Origin: UBA4124 sp964577515
GTDB lineage: Bacteria > Patescibacteriota > Minisyncoccia > Phycocordibacterales > UBA9973
NCBI GenBank assembly: GCA_964577515.1
Contig: CAZNZN010000004.1
Location: 1-50,081 of the forward strand
Direction of reading: 5' to 3'
Length of the DNA stretch: 50,081 bases
The translations under genes and the position numbers were made by a program. Of the stretch, positions 6,860 to 14,930 are shown in pieces. The notes under the pieces were generated by a model. That model saw nothing but the letters and a program-made list of their open reading frames with translations, was not told the DNA's origin and did no database searches. How positions within the stretch are numbered: the first letter of the stretch is position 1; every line of letters begins with the position of its first letter.

Positions 6860-8290
6860 TTATTTCATTCCCTTATCTATTTTCTTGAGAACGAGGTGAA
6901 GTTCATCGAGTTGTTTATCCGCAACTGGTGACGGTGAGACCATCATAGGGTCCTTACCCTCTCCTGTCTTTGGAAATGCGATCACTTCACGAATATTTGG
7001 TTCGTTCAAGAGAAGCATGAGGAAACGATCAAGCCCCCATGCAATACCGCCGTGTGGAGGTGTCCCTGTCTTAAACGCATGCAACATGTGGCCGAAGTTC
7101 GCTTCGATGTTTTCCATACTGTGTCCGAGGATTTCAAAAACTTTTGAGAGTGCTTCATAGTTGTGGTTTCGAATTGATCCTCCTCCTATTTCATACCCGT
7201 TCAGACAGATGTCGTACTGAGTGGTGAGAATACTTCCGATATCTTTTTTCTCCATGAGGTTCACCATATGTTCTGGAATAGGTCGAGAAAATGGATTGTG
7301 TGTATAGGTCCACGCACCAGTTGCGTCAGGGTTGTCACTCTTTTCGGTTGCTTCAAAGAATGGGAAGTCTACAATCCAGCAAAATGCGAGGAGGTTCGGA
7401 TCGTTCTTGTCTTCACGAATGTCTGGTCGATCGTTGCCGTACTTTTCCATTGATTCTTTGTACGAGATACGAGGAAACGGTATCTGTTGAATGCGTTTTT
7501 CTGGGAAAAGCTTTGTCACGATATCGATAAGGAGCGCTTCGTTGACTGCCATGACATCATCACGTTCGACAAAGCTCATCTCCATATCAAGCTGAGTAAA
7601 CTCTGGCTGACGATCCCCACGCGTATCTTCGTCGCGCATACACTTTGCAACCTGGAAGTATCGCTCTACACCACCTGCCATGAGTAGTTGTTTGTATTGT
7701 TGTGGAGACTGCGGAAGTGCATAAAAGTTCCCTGGATAAAGTCGTGATGGCACAATGTAGTCACGAGCACCTTCAGGGGTACTCTTGGTAAGTATCGGGG
7801 TTTCTACTTCGATAAACTTTTCTTTTTGCAAGAAATCACGCGCGTGTTTGATCACTGCATCACGAGCACGGATATTGCGTTGCATACGCGCACTACGCAA
7901 ATCAAGATACCGATACTTAAGTCGAGTTTCTTCACCTACGTCTTTTGTATCGACATTGATTTCAAATGGAAGTGGCTCTGCATGATTGAGTACGGTGATA
8001 GTAGTCACCTCGAGTTCAATGTCACCATTTTGTTTGTCAGCGACCACGTTGCGCTCAGGACGTTTGTTGACGATACCCTCCACTGCGACTACTGACTCTG
8101 GTCGACAGGTTTTTGCTATTTCTATTACTTCTGCGCGATTTGGGAGTACAACCCCTTGGATAGTGCCGGTCATGTCTCGAAAATCAAAAAAGACCATTTT
8201 ACCCTGATCACGACGTACGTCTACCCACCCTTTGATGAGCACTGTTTCCGTCGCTTTTTGTGTTAAATCTCCTATATATGTACGTTGCAT
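6860..8290 (-). CDS. aspS: Aspartyl-tRNA synthetase, GAD domain absent
   Basis: This class II enzyme charges tRNA-Asp. The OB-fold anticodon-binding domain (about 1-110, GWVDVRRDQGKMVFFDFRD) is followed by the catalytic core: FIEVETPILTKSTPEGARDY, PQSPQQYKQLLM, RDEDTRGDRQPEFTQLDME (motif 2) and GIAWGLDRFLML (motif 3). Bacterial AspRS normally has a ~120-residue GAD insert between YGxDxPDxR and the FxWVxDFPxFE segment; here YGNDRPDIR is separated from CWIVDFPFFE by only about 12 residues. Length is 476 aa against ~590. A TTG start at 8314 (adding MYLFSLKK) is a serious alternative because AGAGGT lies 6 nt before it. A T-box leader precedes it. Confidence 0.95.
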   Translation of the reverse strand: MQRTYIGDLTQKATETVLIKGWVDVRRDQGKMVFFDFRDMTGTIQGVVLPNRAEVIEIAKTCRPESVVAVEGIVNKRPERNVVADKQNGDIELEVTTITVLNHAEPLPFEINVDTKDVGEETRLKYRYLDLRSARMQRNIRARDAVIKHARDFLQKEKFIEVETPILTKSTPEGARDYIVPSRLYPGNFYALPQSPQQYKQLLMAGGVERYFQVAKCMRDEDTRGDRQPEFTQLDMEMSFVERDDVMAVNEALLIDIVTKLFPEKRIQQIPFPRISYKESMEKYGNDRPDIREDKNDPNLLAFCWIVDFPFFEATEKSDNPDATGAWTYTHNPFSRPIPEHMVNLMEKKDIGSILTTQYDICLNGYEIGGGSIRNHNYEALSKVFEILGHSMENIEANFGHMLHAFKTGTPPHGGIAWGLDRFLMLLLNEPNIREVIAFPKTGEGKDPMMVSPSPVADKQLDELHLVLKKIDKGMK

Positions 8291-8453
8291 TTTTTTGAGA
8301 GAGAAGAGATACAAAAGCGCACCTCTTCGAACTTAATGAGTAATGTAAGTTCGCAGGGGCGATTCATACGAACCGCGGTGCCACCCTACTTTTGTCTCTT
8401 GCATCCATACGTCACCTCCCCGTTGTTAGTGGTTCACAGGTTCTGTATGTATC
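8291..8453 (-). promoter_or_regulatory. Ultrashort T-box riboswitch, Asp (GAC) specifier
   Basis: The minus strand carries the T-box core AGGGTGGCACCGCGG (rc of 8373-8387). The antiterminator closes as AGGG with CCCT and GCG-GTTC with GAAT-CGC. Stem I is very short: CATAC (rc 8445-8449) pairs with GTATG (rc 8406-8410), ACCT pairs with AGGT above it, and the bulge contains GAC (rc 8411-8413), an Asp codon. TGGC fits the G73 discriminator of tRNA-Asp. The SD-like AGAGGTGC (rc 8319-8326) can pair through GGTGC with GCACC of the T-box bulge, suggesting translational control. I infer the mechanism; the motif itself is read directly. An extended -10 TGGTATAGT lies at 8460-8468. Confidence 0.85.
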
Positions 8454-8480
8454 GTTCCCACTATACCAAAATTTCACAAT

Positions 8481-8510
8481 AAAAAAAGCCCCGGAATGTC
8501 GGGGCTTTTA
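8481..8510 (-). terminator. Intrinsic terminator after M16 peptidase gene
   Basis: GCCCCG (8488-8493) pairs with CGGGGC (8500-8505), extended by AAAA/TTTT. On the minus strand a run of seven T's follows. Confidence 0.88.
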
Positions 8511-8513
8511 CAT

Positions 8514-9806
8514 TTATACAATTTTGTGGATTAGAACATCTTTTCCAGAAAGGGCTACGTACATCTGATCAAGGATAATATATTTTTTTAGTACTACATG
8601 TACTTCAGCTGCGGTATATGTACGGCGGTAGTTGTATACATCTGGATACGTATCATGGAGTGGACTTTTAGGAGGATAGAGTTCGTCATAATCAAACACT
8701 TCTACCCAGTCACTGGCTCGCTCCATATTTCGACGAGCAGCAAACCACAATGTATCTACCTTATCGTCGATTTCTTTCTGAGAAATTCCTTCATCAAGCA
8801 GCTCTTGATAACACTCCCTTACTGCAGTAAGTGCTTCTAAAACTTTTCCTTCTGGTACTCCGAGTTGAGTTCCTAAATACTGTGTGTGCTCTTTAAATCC
8901 CATTCCAAATTTCCCAAGTGAGTACGCCAACCCTCGCTCGTTGCGAATCTTTTTGTAAAACCTAGAAGTAAACCCCTCATGTGCGATTCGAAGTGCAAAA
9001 TTAAGTAGATGGTCTTCCTTGCTTCCTATCTGTGGACCTTGAAACATGCATGCAATGTTTGTTTGGGGAACATTTTGCTCATATAAAATAGGCGCAGTAC
9101 TTTCAAGTACATCTGGATCCTCAGGAAGTTCATGTAACTTACCATGTTGAAATGAAATTGTTCCAAACGTTTGCTCAACTAAATCCAAAGTGCAGCCACC
9201 TGCAACAACAAGCACCATATTTTCTACTGTACAGTACGTACGAAAAAACGCTTCAACATCTTGTATAGAAAAACGAGAGACTGTCTCTGGAGTACCGAGC
9301 ACTGGGCGCCCCCACGGAGTATCTCCTGCTACCACTTTAGCAATGTGCCAATACGAGTTATAGTCTGGCTTTGATCGAGCTTTCTCTATTTCTGAGATCA
9401 CAACACTTTTTTCTTTCTTAAGAAGTTCTTCAGTAAGATAGATACTTGAGAGTGCGTGTTGAAAATATTGCCGCATATTATCCAGATGCTCCGGGAGTGA
9501 TATTTCACATTCAACAGACATATACCCTATCCCTGTTGTTGCATTCCAATACCCCCCTATAGATTCAAGGAGTCCTGAGAAAGCTTCAATCGATAACTCC
9601 TTTGAGCCTGACGCAATGATATGTTCAGTAAAGTGAGCAAGCCCCTCTTTACCAATAGGATCAAACACCGCTCCTGCACGCATCATGATTTTTGCGTGGA
9701 TTGGCGCGAAAGGTTTTTCAATAAATACAAATCGAAGTCCATTTAAAAGAACGCCCTCTCTTCGGGTGACTCCAAAATCAGCAAGTGAGTAAGATTCTTT
9801 TTTCAT
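8514..9806 (-). CDS. M16 family zinc metallopeptidase (processing-peptidase type)
   Basis: This 430-residue protein has the inverted zinc motif HxxEH in GLAHFTEHIIASGSKE (around residue 59) and the downstream zinc-ligand Glu in VVISEIEKA (about 75 residues later), so the active site is complete. A second M16 half (about 220-430) contains RNERGLAYSLG, the family's RxxxGLxY element. It resembles PqqL/YmxG-type single-chain or half peptidases. There is no signal peptide, so it is probably cytoplasmic. It has its own near-leaderless promoter and terminator. The substrate is unknown. Confidence 0.88.
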   Translation of the reverse strand: MKKESYSLADFGVTRREGVLLNGLRFVFIEKPFAPIHAKIMMRAGAVFDPIGKEGLAHFTEHIIASGSKELSIEAFSGLLESIGGYWNATTGIGYMSVECEISLPEHLDNMRQYFQHALSSIYLTEELLKKEKSVVISEIEKARSKPDYNSYWHIAKVVAGDTPWGRPVLGTPETVSRFSIQDVEAFFRTYCTVENMVLVVAGGCTLDLVEQTFGTISFQHGKLHELPEDPDVLESTAPILYEQNVPQTNIACMFQGPQIGSKEDHLLNFALRIAHEGFTSRFYKKIRNERGLAYSLGKFGMGFKEHTQYLGTQLGVPEGKVLEALTAVRECYQELLDEGISQKEIDDKVDTLWFAARRNMERASDWVEVFDYDELYPPKSPLHDTYPDVYNYRRTYTAAEVHVVLKKYIILDQMYVALSGKDVLIHKIV

Positions 9807-9814
9807 ATTTCTGA

Positions 9815-9823
9815 ACTATAGCA
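9815..9823 (-). promoter_or_regulatory. Extended -10 promoter, M16 peptidase gene
   Basis: TGCTATAGT on the minus strand; the hexamer (9815-9820) is 8 nt from the ATG, predicting a leader of one or two bases. Confidence 0.6.
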
Positions 9824-9865
9824 AATCTTAAAAAAACTTTTTAAATAGATATAACTGGTTTTTAC

Positions 9866-10519
9866 TTATTTTTTAATAGCAATAACGTTTATGTGATGCC
9901 AGTGTTTTGGTTTGTAATCTGGATCATTTTTAGCAAGAGCTTTCTTTTGGGCAAAATCTTCTGGTTCATCGTGCTCATCCTCCTCGAAAACTTCAATAGA
10001 TAATCCGCCCAAAAGTCGCTCTAGTGTGTCTTTTTCAAACCCTATTTTTGTACCAGCTTTTACCCAATCATCATGAGCTCCTATAAAGTTTGCACATAGT
10101 ACCCCTTTGTGTTTTGTTATTCTCTTTAAATTTTCTAAGATAAAAATAAGCTGCGGTTTTGTAAAATGAAAAAGTATATTCTGTGCATTTACTACATCAA
10201 ATGTTTCTGACTCAAAATCAATCGCCCCAGCGGGTTTTGAAAGCATTGAAAACTTTGGGTGATGTATTTTTTCAGCAATAGCTACAGAAGACGGCGAAGG
10301 ATCGACGGCTACTACTTCAAACCCCTGATCAAGAAGGAATTTTGTATCTCTCAAATTACCTGCACCAACATCAAGCGCCTTATTTTTCTCAGTACAATAT
10401 TTTATTACTGCAACCTCAAGATTTTTTGTATGAGATTTCTCGCCAATCATTTCGTAGTAACCACCCCAGTCATACCAGATTTTTTCATTATTGTCTTTTT
10501 TTTGGGGATTTTCTTCCAT
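9866..10519 (-). CDS. Class I SAM-dependent methyltransferase (TehB-like)
   Basis: This 217-residue protein has motif I ALDVGAGNLRDTKFLLDQGF, an acidic residue after the second strand (VVAVDPSP) and the NAQNILFHF post-motif. The organisation resembles TehB/UbiE-like small-molecule methyltransferases; the substrate cannot be read from the sequence. It lies 1 nt downstream of trpS and is probably co-transcribed with it. The C-terminus is Asp/Glu/Lys-rich. Confidence 0.75.
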   Translation of the reverse strand: MEENPQKKDNNEKIWYDWGGYYEMIGEKSHTKNLEVAVIKYCTEKNKALDVGAGNLRDTKFLLDQGFEVVAVDPSPSSVAIAEKIHHPKFSMLSKPAGAIDFESETFDVVNAQNILFHFTKPQLIFILENLKRITKHKGVLCANFIGAHDDWVKAGTKIGFEKDTLERLLGGLSIEVFEEDEHDEPEDFAQKKALAKNDPDYKPKHWHHINVIAIKK

Positions 10520-10520
10520 A

Positions 10521-11501
10521 CTAGCTAGTCAAACCTACCGCTTCATATACTGCTTGAAGTTTGTTCATCGCGACGTCGTTCGCACGCATTGCACCTTTGA
10601 GGAGGATTTCATCGACAAGCTTTGCATCGTCTTCATACTTCTTGCGGCGCTCACGCATAGGAGTAACAAACTCGATAATATCTTTTACCAACATTTTTTT
10701 TGCATCACCATAGCCAAGCCCTTGTGTGTATTGTGCACGAAGTTCTTTTGAATCATTAAAAAGTTTATGGATTTGATACAAGATAAGATCGTCAGGATTT
10801 TTCTCTTCTTCTGGGCGACGTGAGTCTGTAGGAATACTCATCACCGCTTTTTGTATCTCTTCATCAGTTGCAAAGAGTGGGATCGTGTTGTTGTAGCTCT
10901 TGCTCATCTTCTGACCATCAGTGCCGGGAACCGTGGCAACATGCTCCATGATGAGCTCTGTTGGAAGCTTGAAGAGATCACCATACTGATAGTTGAACTT
11001 CCCTGCAATATCTCGCGCATACTCTATGTGTTGTTTTTGATCCTTCCCTACTGGAACTACATCCGTGTCATATAAAAGAATGTCGGAAGCCATAAGTACC
11101 GGATAGTCAAAGGTTCCCACATTGACCTCTCGACCTTTTGCCTCTGCATCTTTGAAAGCGTGCGCTCGTTCAAGGTATGGCACGGTCACCAGTGTGTTGA
11201 AGATGACAGTGAGGTTTGCATGTGCGGGAACAGATGACTGCTTGAAGAGGACTACTTTTTCAGGATCGAGTCCTGCGCCAAGGTAGTCAAGAACGAGGTT
11301 TCGTGTGTCTGAAAGCATCACCTCTTTTGTAGGAAGCGCGTTGAGTGCATGAAGATCAGCAATCATCACAAATGTTTCGTACTGATCCTGAAGGTCTACA
11401 AACTGCTTGAGCGCGCCAAAATAGTTGCCGATATGGACACGGCCTGTTGGTTTGATCCCTGAGAGGAGTCGTTTTTTACCTTGAGATACTGTGGATTTCA
11501 T
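10521..11501 (-). CDS. trpS: Tryptophanyl-tRNA synthetase
   Basis: This class Ic synthetase charges tRNA-Trp. HIGN (PTGRVHIGNYFGALKQ) and KMSKS (DGQKMSKSYNNTIPLF) are intact, and the length (326 aa) is typical. The start at 11501 is chosen over ATG 11507 because an extended -10 (TGGTACTAT, 11508-11516) ends exactly 6 nt before 11501 and would place the transcription start on this codon. A methyltransferase gene follows 1 nt after the stop. It diverges from dnaB. Confidence 0.95.
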   Translation of the reverse strand: MKSTVSQGKKRLLSGIKPTGRVHIGNYFGALKQFVDLQDQYETFVMIADLHALNALPTKEVMLSDTRNLVLDYLGAGLDPEKVVLFKQSSVPAHANLTVIFNTLVTVPYLERAHAFKDAEAKGREVNVGTFDYPVLMASDILLYDTDVVPVGKDQKQHIEYARDIAGKFNYQYGDLFKLPTELIMEHVATVPGTDGQKMSKSYNNTIPLFATDEEIQKAVMSIPTDSRRPEEEKNPDDLILYQIHKLFNDSKELRAQYTQGLGYGDAKKMLVKDIIEFVTPMRERRKKYEDDAKLVDEILLKGAMRANDVAMNKLQAVYEAVGLTS

Positions 11502-11507
11502 GTGCAT

Positions 11508-11516
11508 ATAGTACCA
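11508..11516 (-). promoter_or_regulatory. Extended -10 promoter of trpS (leaderless)
   Basis: TGGTACTAT on the minus strand; six bases separate the hexamer from ATG 11501. An ATG that abuts the -10 box (11507) cannot be in the transcript. Confidence 0.65.
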
Positions 11517-11547
11517 AAAATAGTGGATTTTTCCCAGGCGCTCAAAG

Positions 11548-11556
11548 TGCTACAAT
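11548..11556 (+). promoter_or_regulatory. Extended -10 promoter of dnaB (leaderless)
   Basis: TGCTACAAT; hexamer 11551-11556, six bases before ATG 11563, so the first transcribed base should be the A of the start codon. Confidence 0.7.
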
Positions 11557-11562
11557 GAGTCC

Positions 11563-12948
11563 ATGGCAAAAACAGACCTCTCTCAACTGCGCATCCCTCC
11601 TCACTCACTTGAAAGTGAGCAAGCAGTACTCGGTGCGCTCATGCTCCGTCCTTCTGCAATGCACGAGATCAACGACCTCCTCACCCCAGACATGTTCTAC
11701 GCAAAAAAACATGCAACTATTTTCCAAGTGATGCTGGAACTCTCTGGAAGAAGTGAGCCTATCGATGTGCTTTCTGTTGCTGCAAAATTAAAAGAGAAGA
11801 AACAAATCAATGAAGTAGGTGGCAACCCCTACCTCAACGAGCTCATGGAAAACGTACCTTCTACGGTGAATGTCCGTCACTATGCAGACCTTGTATATAA
11901 AAAATATATTTTACGCAGTCTTATCGATGCTTCTGAAGCTATCGCAACACAAGCATACGCGGATGCAGATCAAGACGTGGCAACAATTCTCGATGGTGCA
12001 GAAAAAAGTATTTTCCGCGTATCATCATCAATGAATGTCAAAAATGCTTTTGTATCAATCAAACAATCAATCTTTGAAACAGTCGAACAGATAGAACACC
12101 TCCACGCACACAAAGACGAAGTGCGCGGTGTCCCTACTGGGTACCCAGATCTCGACAACCTCATTGCAGGATTTCAAAAATCCGACCTCATCATTCTGGC
12201 AGCGCGACCAAGTATGGGGAAGACGACCTTTGCACTTGATATCGTGCGTAACGTCGCACTTTCTGGAAGACCTGTTGGTATTTTCTCACTTGAAATGTCT
12301 GCACAACAGCTCGTGCAGCGTATGCTCTCTGCGGAGTCGCGTGTCGATGCCTGGAGTATCCGCACAGGACACGGCCTTTCGACACAGCACTTCACTGCAC
12401 TCCAAGAAGCAGCGTCTCGTCTACAAAAAGCGCCTATCTATATCGACGACCAGGCGGGTAACTCTATCGTAAAGATGAAATCTGTCGCACGTCGTCTCAA
12501 AGCAGAACACGGGCTTGAGCTTATCATTGTTGACTACCTACAACTCATGACTACCAATAAAAACTACGACAGCATGGTCAATCAAGTCACTGAAATATCT
12601 CGTTCCCTCAAGCAACTCGCTCGTGAGCTTGATGTCCCTGTGCTTGCACTCTCGCAGCTCTCTCGTGCCGTCGAAAGCCGTGGTGGACGCCCTCGCCTTT
12701 CAGACCTCCGTGACTCTGGATCTATCGAACAGGACGCTGACCTTGTGATGTTTCTTCATCGCGAAGACCGCTATAAGGAACAGGCGGAAAAAGACAATAT
12801 TACCGAGATCCTTATTGAAAAGCACCGTAACGGACCGGTCGGTATGGTTCAGATGTACTTCGATATGAAAACAACATCGTTTATCTCTATCGACAAATCT
12901 CAATACACAGCACCTCAACAAAAAGCAAAATCGCTTGATGAATTTTAA
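11563..12948 (+). CDS. dnaB: Replicative DNA helicase DnaB
   Basis: DnaB is the hexameric 5'-3' helicase at the replication fork. It has the N-terminal DnaB domain (PPHSLESEQAVLGALMLRP) and the RecA-like C-terminal domain with Walker A AARPSMGKTTFALDI, the SLEMS segment, Walker B LIIVDYLQLM and the ALSQLSRAVE/RGGRPRLSDLRDSGSIEQDAD region. The 461-aa length shows no intein. recR follows after 12 nt, so the two are probably one transcript. The promoter predicts a leaderless mRNA. Confidence 0.97.
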   Translation: MAKTDLSQLRIPPHSLESEQAVLGALMLRPSAMHEINDLLTPDMFYAKKHATIFQVMLELSGRSEPIDVLSVAAKLKEKKQINEVGGNPYLNELMENVPSTVNVRHYADLVYKKYILRSLIDASEAIATQAYADADQDVATILDGAEKSIFRVSSSMNVKNAFVSIKQSIFETVEQIEHLHAHKDEVRGVPTGYPDLDNLIAGFQKSDLIILAARPSMGKTTFALDIVRNVALSGRPVGIFSLEMSAQQLVQRMLSAESRVDAWSIRTGHGLSTQHFTALQEAASRLQKAPIYIDDQAGNSIVKMKSVARRLKAEHGLELIIVDYLQLMTTNKNYDSMVNQVTEISRSLKQLARELDVPVLALSQLSRAVESRGGRPRLSDLRDSGSIEQDADLVMFLHREDRYKEQAEKDNITEILIEKHRNGPVGMVQMYFDMKTTSFISIDKSQYTAPQQKAKSLDEF

Positions 12949-12960
12949 TCCTTATCAATC

Positions 12961-13548
12961 ATGGAAGACCGTATTGAACAACTTGCGCGACTATTTCTGA
13001 AGTTCCCTGGTATTGGCACTCGTCAAGCTCGCCGTTTTGCACACTTCATCCTTTCACAACAAGAAAGCTACGTAAAAAATCTTGCAAGTACACTTGTCGA
13101 AGTTCGCGCGCAGGCACACACTTGCGCAGCGTGTTTTCGTATATACGAAGGAACTCCTGGACTATGCTCTCTTTGTTCCGACACTACACGAGATAAAAAT
13201 ACTATCGTTGTAGTAGAGAAAAGTACTGATATTGAAGCTTTTCTAAAGACCGACTATCGAGGAGTCTTTTTTGTCCTTGGCGGACTGATCCCTATTGTTC
13301 AAAAGAATGTGGTTGATGGAACAAACGCAGAAGCATTGATTGCTCGTATAAAAAAAGATACAACAAGTGAAATAATCCTCGCTTTTCCTATTACTCCAAA
13401 CGGTGACCATACTGATACTGTTATTCGTGAAATGCTTTCGCCGTATCCAAACGAAATCAACAGCTTGGGGCGAGGACTCTCTATTGGGACAGAGCTTGAG
13501 TATGCCGACCCTGCTTCCCTTTCAGCCTCATTGAAAAAAAGAGAATAA
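12961..13548 (+). CDS. recR: Recombination mediator RecR
   Basis: RecR acts with RecF/RecO in loading RecA on gapped DNA. The 195-aa protein has the N-terminal helix-hairpin-helix (LFLKFPGIGTRQARRFA), a C4 zinc finger (CAACFRIYEGTPGLCSLC) and a Toprim domain starting with IVVVEKSTDIEAF. The family's C-terminal GLSIGTELEYAD is present. It ends at a bidirectional terminator shared with rplU. Confidence 0.96.
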   Translation: MEDRIEQLARLFLKFPGIGTRQARRFAHFILSQQESYVKNLASTLVEVRAQAHTCAACFRIYEGTPGLCSLCSDTTRDKNTIVVVEKSTDIEAFLKTDYRGVFFVLGGLIPIVQKNVVDGTNAEALIARIKKDTTSEIILAFPITPNGDHTDTVIREMLSPYPNEINSLGRGLSIGTELEYADPASLSASLKKRE

Positions 13549-13576
13549 AAAAAGTCTCCATACGGAGACTTTTTTT
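13547..13576. terminator. Bidirectional intrinsic terminator between recR and rplU
   Basis: GTCTCC (13554-13559) pairs with GGAGAC (13564-13569), loop ATAC, flanked by seven A's and seven T's, so it works on both strands. Confidence 0.92.
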
Positions 13577-13577
13577 A

Positions 13578-13934
13578 TTATTTGATAGCAGTGATCGTCA
13601 CTTTGAAGTATGGTTGTCGGTGACCGTTTTTCTTGAAGTATCGTGACTTTTGCTTGTACTTGATCACGGTTACTTTTGGAGCACGTCCTACAACAGCGAT
13701 TTCTCCCTCTACCTTTGCACCTGCAATCATTGGTGTTCCAATAACAGTGTCTTTTCCGTTGTCAGTAAGAAGGACCTGGTCGAAAGATACCTTGTCTCCC
13801 TTTTTGTATCCACCTTTGAGCTTTTCAATCTTGATCACCTCACCCACTGCTACGCGGTATTGTTTACCACCAGTCTTAATAACGGCGAATTCACTTGCAG
13901 GGGTCTTTTTTGTTGTTGTTTTTGCTGTTGCCAT
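13578..13934 (-). CDS. rplU: Ribosomal protein bL21
   Basis: bL21 of the large subunit. After an N-terminal Ala/Thr/Lys-rich extension (about 15 residues), the family core begins FAVIKTGGKQYRVAVGEVIKIEKL and ends with YKQKSRYFKKNGHRQPYFKVTIT. The gene stands alone: rpmA (bL27) and obg, its usual partners, are not adjacent. A TTGCAA-16-TATAAT promoter lies upstream. Confidence 0.96.
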   Translation of the reverse strand: MATAKTTTKKTPASEFAVIKTGGKQYRVAVGEVIKIEKLKGGYKKGDKVSFDQVLLTDNGKDTVIGTPMIAGAKVEGEIAVVGRAPKVTVIKYKQKSRYFKKNGHRQPYFKVTITAIK

Positions 13935-13957
13935 AGAAATATATAGTTGCGAGAAGC

Positions 13958-13985
13958 ATTATACCGAAATACTGATATTTTGCAA
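13958..13985 (-). promoter_or_regulatory. Promoter of rplU
   Basis: On the minus strand TTGCAA (13980-13985), a 16-nt spacer and TATAAT (13958-13963). About 23 bases separate the -10 from the ATG. Confidence 0.75.
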
Positions 13986-13997
13986 CACCCCCAAAGA

Positions 13998-14006
13998 TGG
14001 TACAAT
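13998..14006 (+). promoter_or_regulatory. Extended -10 promoter of corA (leaderless)
   Basis: TGGTACAAT; hexamer 14001-14006, six bases before ATG 14013, the same geometry as dnaB and trpS. It rules out an upstream-extended reading frame beginning at 13947. Confidence 0.7.
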
Positions 14007-14012
14007 ACCATC

Positions 14013-14930
14013 ATGATTTCTCGGTATACCTACCACGATATTACATGGGTGGACGTCCAATCTCCCACCAAAGAAGAGCTTGCGCACCTCGTAGAAGAAT
14101 TCTCTATTCCTCCTCTTGTAGCAGAAGAAACTATTTCAAACACACTCCACGCAAAAGTAGAACTCTACGACGATCTTATCTATATGATCCTCCACTTTCC
14201 GCCTTCACGTCGAGCAACCCAAGGGGCAACAGAGCAAGAAGTAGACTTTATCATTGGAAAAAAGTTTATTATTACCGCACACTACGAACCTATCTATCCT
14301 ATAGAACAGTTTGCAAGCCTTTTTGAGTCTCACGCGACATTTGAGCACGAAAAAAAGATTGTGCACGGAGGATTCCTCTTTGTTGAAATGATGAAGCAGT
14401 TTTATAAACATTCCCTTCACAAGCTCGATGACATCACAAGAACAATAAAAGAAGTCGAGTACTACATTTTCAATGGAAAAGAAGAAACAATGGTCAAAAG
14501 AATATCTGATACGGGCAAACGACTCCTCGACTTCAAACAAGCCCTTCGATTCCATGGAGATATTTTAAAATCATATGAAAGTGCAAGTGCAAAACTCTTT
14601 GGCGAAGAGTACCGCTACTATGCAGAAATAGTGACTTCAGAATTTAACAAAGTAAATACTTTGCTCGAAAGTGATCGTGACGCACTGACAGAACTCCAGC
14701 GAACTAACGACTCACTGCTTTCAACGAAGACAAACGACACCATGCGCACGTTTACCATCATGACGTTTGTTCTTACACCGCTTATGCTTATCACAGGTGT
14801 CTTTGGGATGAACACCGCTGATGACCTTCTCTTTATTCACGATAAAGCAGACTTTTTCTTTGTTCTTGGAGCAATGGTGATCACTGGACTTATTATGTTC
14901 TTATTCTTCAAAGTACGAAAATGGCTCTAA
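14013..14930 (+). CDS. corA: CorA-family divalent metal ion transporter
   Basis: This magnesium or other divalent cation channel is homopentameric in the inner membrane. The 305-aa protein has a soluble alpha/beta N-terminal domain, a long helical stalk (about 130-240) and two C-terminal membrane helices; the first ends in the signature FGMN (GVFGMNTADD). The C-terminus KVRKWL is the usual basic tail. The stop overlaps the start of cysS by 10 nt, so the two are probably translationally coupled. Confidence 0.92.
   Translation: MISRYTYHDITWVDVQSPTKEELAHLVEEFSIPPLVAEETISNTLHAKVELYDDLIYMILHFPPSRRATQGATEQEVDFIIGKKFIITAHYEPIYPIEQFASLFESHATFEHEKKIVHGGFLFVEMMKQFYKHSLHKLDDITRTIKEVEYYIFNGKEETMVKRISDTGKRLLDFKQALRFHGDILKSYESASAKLFGEEYRYYAEIVTSEFNKVNTLLESDRDALTELQRTNDSLLSTKTNDTMRTFTIMTFVLTPLMLITGVFGMNTADDLLFIHDKADFFFVLGAMVITGLIMFLFFKVRKWL

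Noticed and set aside
13947..14012. N-terminal extension of corA from ATG 13947
   Set aside because: An extended -10 (13998-14006) lies inside it, and CorA-like sequence starts only at 14013.
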